This document shows, one piece after another, positions 51,038 to 60,185 of a stretch of 64,000 nt of DNA; the stretch's first letter is position 1, and every line of letters starts with the position of its first letter. A program made the translations under genes and the position numbers. The stretch is taken from assembly GCA_036505795.1 (NCBI GenBank), contig DASXSU010000031.1, positions 87,418 through 151,417 on the forward strand, read 5' to 3'. The DNA comes from NS-11 sp036505795. Its GTDB lineage: Bacteria > Nitrospirota > Nitrospiria > Nitrospirales > NS-4. Below the pieces are notes generated by a model. It was not told where the DNA came from. It did not search any database and worked only from the letters and a program-made list of their open reading frames with translations.

Positions 51038-53260
51038 TCATGCCTTCCACATCGTCGCCTCGAAGGTCACGTCCGGCACACGCAACGTAAGAGGATGATA
51101 GGGCGGCAGCCGCTCGCGCTCCAGGCCGGCATCCGAGACTTTTATGACAAGGTGCACCATAGAGCCAAGCTGCACCCCCATGTCTTTCAACGGCACCTTC
51201 AGTTCAATGATTTTCTTGCGACGAATACTCTCGTACATCGCCGCGGAAAAGAAGCTGATGCCGTCGGAGCTTTTTAAGAGCGTAAAACACTCCGGCTCGG
51301 ACGGTTCCAGGGAGAATACCAGCTTCACATGATGCGGTTCTAGAAACTGAACATGGACGACGGGCGCTGCCATCACCTGATCCAGGTCGAGCGGCCCGTT
51401 GTCGCATGGCGGAGTCTCCTCGGAGGACTGGACAGCTTGCAGGTCGAAACGGAGGAAGAAGTACTCCAGATTGAAACCGAAGTAGATGCGCCTGAAAAGC
51501 CCAGGCCGCTTGTACATGGCGCTCAGCGGTGGTTGCCCGTCGATGTAGCCGGCCCCCCGCCATTCATAGAAGTCGGTCACAATCCCGTCGATACACGGGT
51601 CGATCAAGGCGACCGGCTCGTGGACCATCGCTTCCACGATTTCTCGGCGCCAGATCGGCTGCAGCAAAAACTCGGGAACATCCGTGTTCAGAGTCCGAAA
51701 TACATTGCCAAGGTGCAGCCGAAACAACTGGTCGAAGACTTCCTTGTGGTCCGTTACAAAATCATCGCCGTACCACCAGAACCAGTCGCTGCCTTCGGCC
51801 GCGTACAGCTCCTTGCGGGCCGCCTCAATGGCCTCAACGGCTATCAGCCCTTCTTGCTCCTGCCGTTCGAGGAAACGGCGAGTCCGCCCCAACCGCTCCC
51901 ATGCATCATTATCTTCAGGATGACCGATCCAAATCCTAAAATCGGCGTTGATCCACGACCCTGTATGGAGCTGGTTCAACCGCGCCGTGGGAGAGTGCCG
52001 CGCGAGCTCGCGATCCGGGGTGACCGTGTGAAACCGGATAGCGCCCTGGGCGCCTGCCATGGTGCTATACAGGGTGCGCAGAAAACTCTCGCCGCCATCG
52101 GCGTAATGTTCCCAAGGATTTTCCCCATCAAGGATCACCGGCACTAATGGACGCTCCTCGGGAGAGCGCTCCGCCACCGTCGCGAGCCGAGCCATGAAAT
52201 CTTGGACGGCCGAGCGAGGATCGTTTCGGGCATAGACAAACCCCATGGCATCCGAAATCTCCCGATCGCGAAAGAGACATGCCACCTCTCGGCCCTCAAA
52301 AGAAACGACGTACGGGCGATAGAGCATGCGCTCCCGATTCCACGCCTCGACGGACGCGGCCAGGATGCCTTCGTCGGTGGCGGTCCACCGGAACCCGAGT
52401 TCCGCGGCCATGGGAATCAGTTCCGGACAGACCGAGCCCTCGGATGGCCAGAGCCCGGCCGGTCGGTGTCCGAAGAGCGCGGTGTGGAACTCGACCGCGT
52501 CGCGAAGCTGCGCTCGGGCATCCTCCGGATGGGCGAAGCTGGGCGGAAGCGCCGCGTCGGGCCGTGATCGCTTGGCGAACTCCGTGTTGATCAGGAGCGG
52601 CAGGATGGGATGAAAAAACGGCGTCGTGGACAGCTCGATCTGTTCCCTGTCGGCCAGCCGTTTGAACAATGGGATCAACTGGCCGACGACGTCATGTTGA
52701 ATCGAGAGGACCTCCTGCTTCTCCGCTTCGGTGAACTGCCGTCCTTTGGCGATCAACTCTCGCAGGGTAGGATAGCGGGCCAGGGCTCGATGCCCGAACC
52801 AGGCCAAATTGTGCCACACTTGCAAGTCCAGGAAGTCCTGCGTGGAGAACCGCGTCGCCGCCCGGCCGAGATCCACATCCTCGATCCGCCGGCCCCGCTG
52901 GATCAAGAGGCTATAATACCGCTCATGCGGCCGGACCATTGTGTCCCAATTTGCGGCGAAGAAATGCCGCAGAATGAAGGCGCGCGCCTCTTCGCTCAAA
53001 TCGGCCGCAACGCACGCGGCATGGGATAAAAAAATGTCACGAACGCGTCCCTGCTCCTGCTCCTGTAACTGGAGCAGAAGCGAAGGCGTGAGATTGACGG
53101 TGGCCTGCATCTCAGGGTATTCATCCAACAACATCCCCATATCGAAGTACCCCTTCGTTGCATGGAGCCGCACCCAGGGAAATGGAGCAGTGTTGGTGAG
53201 GGGATCGGTGTAATACGGCTGATGCAGATGCCAGAGAAACGCGACTGCGACTGTTTTCAT
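51038..53260 (-). CDS. GH57 family glycoside hydrolase, longer form
   Basis: The 740-residue protein starts with the GH57 motif AFLWHLHQPYYTDP. The nucleophile is E274 in GLWPSEGSVCPEL, and the acid is D378 in VPVILDGENPWEHYADGG. It resembles the amylopullulanase-type/DUF3536-associated GH57 group that acts on alpha-glucans, with a C-terminal beta domain probably binding sugar chains. No signal peptide is present. Together with the next GH57 enzyme it suggests glycogen remodelling or an alpha-glucan trimming path. The start ATG 53260 lies 146 bp from the divergent VanZ gene. Confidence 0.9.
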   Translation of the reverse strand: MKTVAVAFLWHLHQPYYTDPLTNTAPFPWVRLHATKGYFDMGMLLDEYPEMQATVNLTPSLLLQLQEQEQGRVRDIFLSHAACVAADLSEEARAFILRHFFAANWDTMVRPHERYYSLLIQRGRRIEDVDLGRAATRFSTQDFLDLQVWHNLAWFGHRALARYPTLRELIAKGRQFTEAEKQEVLSIQHDVVGQLIPLFKRLADREQIELSTTPFFHPILPLLINTEFAKRSRPDAALPPSFAHPEDARAQLRDAVEFHTALFGHRPAGLWPSEGSVCPELIPMAAELGFRWTATDEGILAASVEAWNRERMLYRPYVVSFEGREVACLFRDREISDAMGFVYARNDPRSAVQDFMARLATVAERSPEERPLVPVILDGENPWEHYADGGESFLRTLYSTMAGAQGAIRFHTVTPDRELARHSPTARLNQLHTGSWINADFRIWIGHPEDNDAWERLGRTRRFLERQEQEGLIAVEAIEAARKELYAAEGSDWFWWYGDDFVTDHKEVFDQLFRLHLGNVFRTLNTDVPEFLLQPIWRREIVEAMVHEPVALIDPCIDGIVTDFYEWRGAGYIDGQPPLSAMYKRPGLFRRIYFGFNLEYFFLRFDLQAVQSSEETPPCDNGPLDLDQVMAAPVVHVQFLEPHHVKLVFSLEPSEPECFTLLKSSDGISFFSAAMYESIRRKKIIELKVPLKDMGVQLGSMVHLVIKVSDAGLERERLPPYHPLTLRVPDVTFEATMWKA

Positions 53261-53366
53261 TTGGTCACGGTATCATCCGAATACAGAAAGGGTCAAGAAA
53301 TTCGCCATGAAGTTCAGCAGCTGAACTAGACTCTCGCAAACGCCGGCGCAAGGATCCCTGTCCGGA

Positions 53367-53395
53367 TTGCCCCGACCTCTAAATATCGGTATGCT
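53367..53395 (+). promoter_or_regulatory. possible promoter for the VanZ-AmgK-MurU group, near-leaderless
   Basis: TTGCCC (53367-53372), a 17-bp spacer and TATGCT (53390-53395). The predicted start near 53402 leaves only about four bases before the ATG at 53406, so the first mRNA could be leaderless; no RBS is visible. Low certainty. Confidence 0.35.
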
Positions 53396-53405
53396 GCAAT
53401 CGTAG

Positions 53406-53861
53406 ATGAGTTTCGTTTCGTTCCCTAAAGTCCCCCCCGCTGCCCCCAGGCACGCCGCCTATCGCGCGTGGTGGTATTGGACTCCTGCCGTCGGATATGC
53501 CGCGCTGATCTTCTTTCTCTCTTCGCTGTCCAGTCCCGAGATCTATGTCCCATCCCAACTGATGGAGCTCGGAGATAAAGTATTGCATGGGATCGAATAC
53601 GGCGTGCTCGGCATTTTGATGTACCGTGCGTTCCGGTACGCAGCAGGGCCCTGGTCGGCGTCTCATGCACTGCTGCTGGCCATCGTTGCCTCGACCGCGT
53701 ATGGATTAACAGACGAAATCCATCAACTCTTCGTCCCCTTAAGAGACGCGGATGTATGGGACCTGCTCACCGATGCTGTTGGTTCCTCTGTTGCCGCGTG
53801 GGCATGGGCACGATTTATTGAGCCAGCCCTGACTAGGTCCGCTCGCGGTATACGGGTATAA
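53406..53861 (+). CDS. VanZ family membrane protein
   Basis: The 151-residue protein has about four membrane helices and the VanZ pattern: IFFLSSLSSPEI, the KVLHGIEYGVLGILMYRAF block, and TAYGLTDEIHQLFVPLRDADVWDLLTDAVGS. VanZ-type proteins are small membrane proteins associated with envelope or glycopeptide resistance and otherwise poorly understood. Here it stands nine bases before an AmgK-like kinase gene, so it may be part of a cell-wall sugar recycling group. The start ATG 53406 has no clear RBS. Confidence 0.88.
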   Translation: MSFVSFPKVPPAAPRHAAYRAWWYWTPAVGYAALIFFLSSLSSPEIYVPSQLMELGDKVLHGIEYGVLGILMYRAFRYAAGPWSASHALLLAIVASTAYGLTDEIHQLFVPLRDADVWDLLTDAVGSSVAAWAWARFIEPALTRSARGIRV

Positions 53862-53870
53862 TCAGGGCCA

Positions 53871-54950
53871 ATGGCTTCCCCCGTTCCTCCAGCGCCAGAA
53901 CTGAGACAAGTCTCCGACACGATTCGCAAGAGGCTGCCCTTCCGCGTCGAACTTTCTCAAATGCTCCCTCTCGCGGGGGATGCCTCGAATCGTCGCTACT
54001 TCCGGCTACATCTGGCCGGCGGGCCGCCTCATTCCCTCGTGCTGATGCAATTGGCGTCCCCCGAAGGCTTCAAGCAATCTGAGGAAGCGGTCAGCCAAGG
54101 CGCCCCGGTAGTCACGGAGCTGCCGTTCGTGAACATCTTGCATCATCTGATGAAAGCTGATGTGGCTGTTCCCGCGCTCCACTACTACGACGAAACGGCG
54201 GGGCTGTTGTATCTGGAGGATCTCGGCGATGTGACCTTGGCCTTAGCCTCGCAAGACGGCACCACCCCTGACACACCGTCGCTGTATCGCGAGGCCGTCG
54301 ACGCGCTGGCCCGACTGCACCTGAAGGCGTCCTTTCCGGTTGACCCCGCCTGCCTTGCCTTTGGCCGCGCGTTCGATCCGCCACTGCTGATGTGGGAATT
54401 CGATCATTTCATCGACTATGGAATTGAGAAACGCGCCGGCAGTGTGCTGCCGGAGGAGCAGCGAGGCACGATCCGGGCGGAGATGCAAAAGATCGCGGAG
54501 CTACTCGCAGCTCAGCCGCGGGTCTTCACGCATCGGGATTATCACAGCCGCAACCTCATGGTTTTAGAGGAGCGGTTGCGGGTCATCGACTTTCAGGACG
54601 CGCTGATGGGGCCGGCGAGCTATGATCTCGCATCGCTGCTTCGGGATTCATACGTGACCCTGCCTGAAGAACTCATTGAAGAACTGGTCGTGCGCTATCT
54701 GGAAATGAGGGCCAAAGCCGGGGCTCCGTTGGATCGGGTGCAATTCATGCGCATCTTTGACATGACCAGTATTCAGCGCAACCTCAAAGCAGCCGGAAGG
54801 TTTGTCTACATCCACCTTGAGAAGAACAACGATCGGTATCTCCCGTACATCCCGCGCACACTTGCCAACGTGAAACGAAACCTGCTTCGCCATCGAGCAT
54901 TGGCTCCCCTTTACAAAGCCTTAAGCCGGCATGTCCCTGAGCTGCAGTAA
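53871..54950 (+). CDS. sugar kinase, AmgK-like (APH fold)
   Basis: The 359-residue protein has an aminoglycoside-phosphotransferase-type kinase fold. The N-terminal lobe has LPLAGDASNRRYFRLHL, the catalytic loop is FTHRDYHSRNLMV with Asp, and the metal site is VIDFQDALMGPASYDLASLL. It matches AmgK, which phosphorylates MurNAc and GlcNAc at the anomeric position in peptidoglycan recycling. The adjacent MurU-like gene (16 bases later) strengthens this role. The substrate is inferred, not shown. Confidence 0.85.
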   Translation: MASPVPPAPELRQVSDTIRKRLPFRVELSQMLPLAGDASNRRYFRLHLAGGPPHSLVLMQLASPEGFKQSEEAVSQGAPVVTELPFVNILHHLMKADVAVPALHYYDETAGLLYLEDLGDVTLALASQDGTTPDTPSLYREAVDALARLHLKASFPVDPACLAFGRAFDPPLLMWEFDHFIDYGIEKRAGSVLPEEQRGTIRAEMQKIAELLAAQPRVFTHRDYHSRNLMVLEERLRVIDFQDALMGPASYDLASLLRDSYVTLPEELIEELVVRYLEMRAKAGAPLDRVQFMRIFDMTSIQRNLKAAGRFVYIHLEKNNDRYLPYIPRTLANVKRNLLRHRALAPLYKALSRHVPELQ

Positions 54951-54966
54951 TAGTGTCGGATAAATA

Positions 54967-55737
54967 ATGAAAGCCATGATTCTCGCGGCGGGGTACGGCA
55001 CACGGCTTCGGCCGCTGACCTTGAGCCTTCCGAAGCCGTTGCTTCTCGTCGGCGGACGTCCACTGCTGGTCTGGAATCTCCTGCTTTTAAAACAGCACGG
55101 GATTACCGAAGCGCTGATCAATCTCCATTATCGCGGGGATCAAATCGTCGAGGCCTTGGGTGACGGCTCGCGGTACGGCATGCGGTTAGCGTATTCCCAT
55201 GAACCGGTGATCCTCGGCACAGGAGGCGGCATTGAGCAGGCCCAATCTTATTTTGGAAATCTCCCCTTCCTCGTCTTAAACGGCGACACCATCTCGGACT
55301 GCGACCTCACGGCGCTGATCGAGACCCACCGCGCCGCGCAAGCCCGGGCGACTTTGGCGGTTCGGGAAGACTCGCGCGCGGTCGACTGGGGCGCTGTTAT
55401 GGTGGACGCAGATTCGCGCATCCTCCAGATTAAAGGCGAGCCCGCCCTAGCGCAACAGCCCGCCACAGACCGAATAGCCGTGCCTGCCTCCTACATGTTC
55501 GCAGGAGCGCATGTGTTGGAGCCCGATGTCGTGAAAGCGATTCCGCCTGGACCGGGTTCCATCATCGACGTTTATATCGAACTGTTGCGTCAGGGACAGC
55601 CGTTGACCGCCTATCGGATGAGTGGCTACTGGTCCGATATTGGCACGCCTGAGCGGTATGCGGCTGCTCAACAGGATGTGTCGAAGGGATTGTTGGCGCT
55701 GGCCAGGAAAAACCCGCCGGCCGCGGCTGCCGTCTAA
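54967..55737 (+). CDS. nucleotidyltransferase, MurU-like
   Basis: The 256-residue enzyme has the sugar-nucleotidyltransferase opening ILAAGYGTRLRPLTLSLPKP with the GxGTR loop, the lysine in LPKPLL, and the NGDTISDCDL metal region. The core and length match MurU, which makes UDP-MurNAc from MurNAc-1-phosphate. With the AmgK-like kinase upstream it would complete a recycling route that by-passes de novo UDP-GlcNAc synthesis and can confer fosfomycin tolerance in Pseudomonas; that property is not shown here. A sugar-1-phosphate guanylyl/uridylyltransferase is the alternative. Confidence 0.85.
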   Translation: MKAMILAAGYGTRLRPLTLSLPKPLLLVGGRPLLVWNLLLLKQHGITEALINLHYRGDQIVEALGDGSRYGMRLAYSHEPVILGTGGGIEQAQSYFGNLPFLVLNGDTISDCDLTALIETHRAAQARATLAVREDSRAVDWGAVMVDADSRILQIKGEPALAQQPATDRIAVPASYMFAGAHVLEPDVVKAIPPGPGSIIDVYIELLRQGQPLTAYRMSGYWSDIGTPERYAAAQQDVSKGLLALARKNPPAAAAV

Positions 55738-55741
55738 GACA

Positions 55742-56530
55742 CTACTGGTTAGGATCCGGAATGCCGATGCTGGCTGCGAGGCGTGTTCGCCGGGTCGACA
55801 TCATGGCAACCTGGCCTTCCGTCGGCCGATAGGGCTCACTTCGAAGAAGTTGCCGGCCGCTTCTCCGACGACGCTTCCGAGTGTATCGTTCCAAGAAATT
55901 ATTGACGACCTCGTGCGCCTCCTGATCGTCGCCGACGCTCTCGAGCAAATCGCTGAGCCGCAAATACGCCGAAATGACGAACGCCAAATCCCGCTTTTCC
56001 TGCGCTTCCTCGACCACAAAACGGTAGCGATTGATCGCGCCTTTGGGATCGGTCTTTTCCAATTGCATCGCCTCAAGCAAAATCAGCGAGATTCGGTCCG
56101 CGCTGAAGCCCGCCCGCCGGTTTTTCCCGCCTTCCACGACGGCCTGTAACTGCTCCTCACTAAACTGGAGTCTTATACGGTCCCGCTTGAGCTGCTTTCG
56201 CGCGCGCTCGGCTTCCGGCCAGGCGCCGTAGACGCCTATTAGCAAACAGCGACAACCAATGGGATTGCTGCATCTGGGGATCTGTCCTCGAAAATATTTC
56301 GAGGCCACAAAGGTCGGCAGAAAAACCAATCCCTGAGCGCCCCGGCATGATTGGCAGGCGGAATTATCGCAAGGCGTCCCGTAAACAAACATCCTGATTC
56401 CCGAAAGAACCCAAAAATCCATGGCGTCGACCCGCCCGGCCTGCACCTGGACCTCATGGAGTTGCCATATCAGGAGCAAGCCCAAGACCGAGAGGAAGTA
56501 GGGAATAAAATCGGGAATGCTGAGGTCCAC
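55742..56530 (-). CDS. Cys-rich membrane-anchored protein of unknown family (paralogue B)
   Basis: The 262-residue protein starts SIPDFIPYFLSVLGLLLIWQLH with one N-terminal helix, then a ~100-residue domain with conserved Cys positions (ACQSCRGAQGLVFLP and the later CSNPIGCRC), then a helical C-terminal region containing LRLSDLLESVGDDQEAHEVV. It is clearly related to the next protein on the same strand (56556-57314) and 25 bases apart. The Cys set in the N-terminal half resembles a small metal-binding domain. I recognise no family. It converges on the MurU gene with four bases between stops. Confidence 0.7.
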   Translation of the reverse strand: MDLSIPDFIPYFLSVLGLLLIWQLHEVQVQAGRVDAMDFWVLSGIRMFVYGTPCDNSACQSCRGAQGLVFLPTFVASKYFRGQIPRCSNPIGCRCLLIGVYGAWPEAERARKQLKRDRIRLQFSEEQLQAVVEGGKNRRAGFSADRISLILLEAMQLEKTDPKGAINRYRFVVEEAQEKRDLAFVISAYLRLSDLLESVGDDQEAHEVVNNFLERYTRKRRRRSGRQLLRSEPYRPTEGQVAMMSTRRTRLAASIGIPDPNQ

Positions 56531-56555
56531 GTCTTTTCTCCTGAAAGGGTCTTGT

Positions 56556-57314
56556 TTAGGCCGTAGCGGTTTTCAGAATCATCATGAGACGAATTTGGCG
56601 GGCCTTCATCATGGAAAGTTGGGACTCGGTTGCCGCGACCTGGGAGGTGTTCTCGTATCGTTTCAGGAATCGGTCCACGATAGGCAACGCATCTGCGGGG
56701 CGGGCCACACGTTCGAGAAGATCGCTTAATCGAAAATAGGACGGAATGAGAAATGGGGAATCTCGCTCCTCCTCGACGTTCTCAATCACGTAGCTGTAAC
56801 CGAGGATCGCCGCCTCCGGATCGCAACCCTCGTCGAGAAGAGCGTTCAGTAGCCGCACCGGCACCTGATCGATTGAAACGGCCCTACCGATCTCAAGTGG
56901 ACTCCGTAAAATGGCCGCCAGTTCGTCCTCAGCGAGCCGGACCCTCCCGCGCCGAATCCTCAACAGACCAAAGACCCTTCGCGCCTCCGGCCAGCCCGCA
57001 TACAGACCCACCAAGACGCAGCGGCATCCTGAAGGGTTCGTACAAGGACCGGGCATGGCCGTGAACTTCCTATTGGCGACCAGCGAAGGCAGGAAGACGA
57101 GCCCATGCGCCTCTCGACAGGCAGGGCAGGCCATGTTATCGAGCGGCGTGGCATGGATGAACAGGCGAATACCTGAGCGGTCCCAAATATCAATCGCCTG
57201 GATCCGGCCGGCCTGCACTCCCGAGGCATGCAGTCTCCAAAGCAAGAGCAAACCGAGGATCGCCAATCCATAGGGGATGAAATCAGGAATGTGGAGGTTT
57301 TGCAGGACTACCAT
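56556..57314 (-). CDS. Cys-rich membrane-anchored protein of unknown family (paralogue A)
   Basis: The 252-residue protein shares its plan with the neighbour: IPDFIPYGLAILGLLLLWRLHASGVQAGRI at the start (one helix), a Cys domain (ACPACREAHGLVFLPSL, then CTNPSGCRCVLVGLYAGWPEA), and a helical C-terminal part with YFRLSDLLERV. The paired CxxC and CxNPxGCxC motifs, with GLVFLP between them, are the clearest shared marks. The order of genes and the similarity point to tandem duplication followed by divergence. Function unknown. A promoter-like TTGCAT-18-TATCTA lies upstream. Confidence 0.7.
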   Translation of the reverse strand: MVVLQNLHIPDFIPYGLAILGLLLLWRLHASGVQAGRIQAIDIWDRSGIRLFIHATPLDNMACPACREAHGLVFLPSLVANRKFTAMPGPCTNPSGCRCVLVGLYAGWPEARRVFGLLRIRRGRVRLAEDELAAILRSPLEIGRAVSIDQVPVRLLNALLDEGCDPEAAILGYSYVIENVEEERDSPFLIPSYFRLSDLLERVARPADALPIVDRFLKRYENTSQVAATESQLSMMKARQIRLMMILKTATA

Positions 57315-57347
57315 AAGACGATCAGCGCTCCGGGCAGAGTATCCTTA

Positions 57348-57377
57348 TAGATAGCATTTATCAGCTAACAAATGCAA
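57348..57377 (-). promoter_or_regulatory. possible promoter of the tandem Cys-rich gene pair
   Basis: On the minus strand TTGCAT (57372-57377), an 18-bp spacer and TATCTA (57348-57353) lie 34-63 bases upstream of the ATG at 57314. The elements are only moderate matches. Confidence 0.4.
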
Positions 57378-57387
57378 GTAAAACTAG

Positions 57388-60129
57388 TTACGTGACATTC
57401 TTGAAGAAGCGTAACCGGAGGGCATTGGTCACGACACTGACCGAGGAGAGGCCCATCGCGCCGGCGGCAAGAATGGGGTTTAACCATCCGAGGGCGGCCG
57501 CCGGGATCAGGACGACGTTGTAAATGGACGCCCAGAAGAGATTCTGCTTGATATTGCTCATTGTGGACCGGCTCAGCCCGATCGCGGTAACGATCCCGCG
57601 CAAATTGTCGCCGATAAGTATGATGTCCGCCGCCTCGATCGCGATGTCTGTGCCGGCGCCGATCGCAATCCCGATATCTGCTTGAGCCAGCGCCGGCGCG
57701 TCATTGATCCCATCACCGACCATCGCCACCCGCTTTCCTTGGCTCTGCAGACGTTTTACCTCGCGGGCCTTGGCGTCAGGCAGAACCTCGGCAAGAATCT
57801 CATCGATGCCGACCTCGCGTGCGATCGCCATGGCGCTTTGGCGATTATCGCCCGTCAGCATGACCACCTCGAGGCCCATTTCCCTCAGCGCGCTCACCAC
57901 TGCGCGCGCGCCGCCCTTAAGGCTGTCGGCGACGGCAATGATGCCCACGATCTGCGGGCCGGCGGCCACCAGCATCGGCGTCATCGCCGCTTTCGAAATC
58001 CGCTCAAGCTCCGTTTCCCACGACTCAAGGGGCAAACCTTCTACTTGCATCATGCGAAGATTTCCGACCCGCAACAGATGATCTCCTACGCGCGCGCGAA
58101 TGCCATGACCAGGGACAGCCTCAAACTCTTTCGCAGGCTCGAGGTTCACCGTTGCGGCTCGAGCCGCTTTCACAATGGCCTGCCCCAGCGGATGTTCCGA
58201 ACCTTGTTCCGCCGACGCGGCATATTGGAGGATTTTTTCTTTCGGCCATGCAGGATCTTTTGAGACGATTTCTTTGACGGCCGGTTGGCCCTTCGTCAAG
58301 GTCCCGGTCTTATCCAACACGACAGTCGTCAGATCGCGGGCCTGCTCCAGTGCGTCGCCGCTTTTGATCAGAATGCCTAGTTCGGCGCCCCGCCCGATCC
58401 CTACCATGATGGAGGTTGGGGTGGCCAATCCCAGCGCGCACGGACAGGCAACGATCAGGACAGCTACGGCATTCAGCAGCGCCCAGGTAAACGCCGGCGC
58501 CGGCGCAAAGACAAACCAAAGCCCGAAAGTCAGCGCGGCGATCGCGATGACGATGGGAACAAAGACCGCGGCCACTCTGTCCACAAACTTCGCAACGGGT
58601 GGTTTGGATCCTTGGGCCTCCTCCACCAGACGGACGATCCCGGCCAACACCGTATCGGCGCCCACTTTGCCCGCCACAAACCGAAAGCCGCCGGTCAGGT
58701 TCACGGTTCCACCAATCACCGCATCCCCGGCGCTTTTGTCGACCGGCATCGATTCCCCTGTCAGCATCGATTCGTCCAACGACGAGCTGCCCTCTTGAAT
58801 GACGCCGTCCACCGGAATTTTTTCTCCTGGTCTGACCACGATGACATCACCGACTTTCACATCTTCGATCGGAAGGTCCATCTCCATCTGGTCCCGGATG
58901 ACGCGCGCCTGTCTGGGTTGCAGACCGAGCAACCTGATAATAGCTTCGGAGGTGCGACTTTTGGCGCGCGCCTCGAGCAGGCGACCCAGCAAGATCAGCG
59001 TGACAATGGCGGCGGCGGAATCAAAATACAGTGGAGCAGCGGAGCCGTTTACGGCGAATGCGCCGGGAGCAACCGTAGCGGCGAAGCTATACCCATAGGC
59101 CGCTGTCGTGCCGAGAGCGATCAATGTATTCATGTCCGCTGAGCCGTGCCGTAAGACGGCGATCGCCCCCTTGTAGAACTGCCGCCCCGCCCAGAACTGG
59201 ATAGGAGTGGTTAAAAGGAGTTGCAGCCACGCAGACAGCGATGGCGAAAACGGCAACCCCAGGTGATCTGACATTCCGAGTATCATCACCGGCACGGTCA
59301 GTGCCGCCGCGACCCAAAACCGGATTTGAAGATCCCGGTACGCTGCCTGTTTTCGTTGCTGCCTCTCGTCCGTACCTCTGCCTTTCTCCTGGAGAAAAGG
59401 AAGAGGGGTGACAGGGACACCCTGCGCGGTCACCGGCATGACCGGTTGGTAGCCAAGCCTACGAATGGCCTGTTCAATGGTGACCGGATCCGCCACCCCC
59501 GGCCGGTAATGGACCGTGGCCTTCTCGGTGGCCAGGTTGACCGAGGCGCTCTTCACGCCCGGTACCGCAGCCAATCCCCGCTCGATCTTCGCCACGCAGG
59601 AAGCGCAAGACATGCCCTCAATTGGAATCGTGAGCGTCTCGATTTCCGGTTTTTGAGGAAATGGACGCACCGGCGTGTAACCCAGCGCTTCGATCTGGTC
59701 GTAAATCCCGGTCGCCGTAATCCGATGAGGCTCGTACTCTACTTTGGCTTTTTCCGTAGCGAGGTTCACGGAGGCGTCCACAACTCCCGGCAGCTCTTTC
59801 AAACCTCGTTCGATCCTGGCCACGCAGGAGGCGCAGGTCATGCCTTCAATCGGAATCGTGAGGGAGGCCGTCACAGGTTTCACTGCGGAGGCCGATGCTG
59901 TCGTGACAGTTTCTGGTTTCGGCCGGCGCGGAGTCAGCGACACCATTTGTACATGCGGACTACCCGTGCCCATCCCTCTGGGACCCTCACGAAGGACTTG
60001 TTCGGGATTGGTCTCGAAGGTGCGCTTGCAGCCCGGCGCGCAGAAATAATACATGGTCCCGTTGTAGACGGCTGTGGCTGGAGCCTTCTGCTCATCCACG
60101 GTCATGCCGCAAACCGGATCAACAGCCAT
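57388..60129 (-). CDS. copA: Cu+-exporting P-type ATPase with N-terminal YHS domain
   Basis: The 913-residue pump has a YHS-type metal domain (DPVCGMTVDE, with C7, C30 and C34), then two HMA metal-binding domains with CASC at C99/C102 and C175/C178. Eight membrane helices follow, including the CPC ion site (VACPCALGLATP). The catalytic core has TGES, the phosphorylated Asp in DKTGTLTKG, the SEQGSEHPLG nucleotide contact and GDGINDAPALAQAD. It exports copper (or silver) from the cytoplasm. The fused YHS domain is an uncommon extra and could take copper from a partner or act as a sensor. A copper-specific regulator gene is not adjacent. Confidence 0.95.
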   Translation of the reverse strand: MAVDPVCGMTVDEQKAPATAVYNGTMYYFCAPGCKRTFETNPEQVLREGPRGMGTGSPHVQMVSLTPRRPKPETVTTASASAVKPVTASLTIPIEGMTCASCVARIERGLKELPGVVDASVNLATEKAKVEYEPHRITATGIYDQIEALGYTPVRPFPQKPEIETLTIPIEGMSCASCVAKIERGLAAVPGVKSASVNLATEKATVHYRPGVADPVTIEQAIRRLGYQPVMPVTAQGVPVTPLPFLQEKGRGTDERQQRKQAAYRDLQIRFWVAAALTVPVMILGMSDHLGLPFSPSLSAWLQLLLTTPIQFWAGRQFYKGAIAVLRHGSADMNTLIALGTTAAYGYSFAATVAPGAFAVNGSAAPLYFDSAAAIVTLILLGRLLEARAKSRTSEAIIRLLGLQPRQARVIRDQMEMDLPIEDVKVGDVIVVRPGEKIPVDGVIQEGSSSLDESMLTGESMPVDKSAGDAVIGGTVNLTGGFRFVAGKVGADTVLAGIVRLVEEAQGSKPPVAKFVDRVAAVFVPIVIAIAALTFGLWFVFAPAPAFTWALLNAVAVLIVACPCALGLATPTSIMVGIGRGAELGILIKSGDALEQARDLTTVVLDKTGTLTKGQPAVKEIVSKDPAWPKEKILQYAASAEQGSEHPLGQAIVKAARAATVNLEPAKEFEAVPGHGIRARVGDHLLRVGNLRMMQVEGLPLESWETELERISKAAMTPMLVAAGPQIVGIIAVADSLKGGARAVVSALREMGLEVVMLTGDNRQSAMAIAREVGIDEILAEVLPDAKAREVKRLQSQGKRVAMVGDGINDAPALAQADIGIAIGAGTDIAIEAADIILIGDNLRGIVTAIGLSRSTMSNIKQNLFWASIYNVVLIPAAALGWLNPILAAGAMGLSSVSVVTNALRLRFFKNVT

Positions 60130-60185
60130 ATAGTAAGACTATAGGGCCTAGACGAGGACTTTCAAGTAACGGTGCAGGCGAGGCT

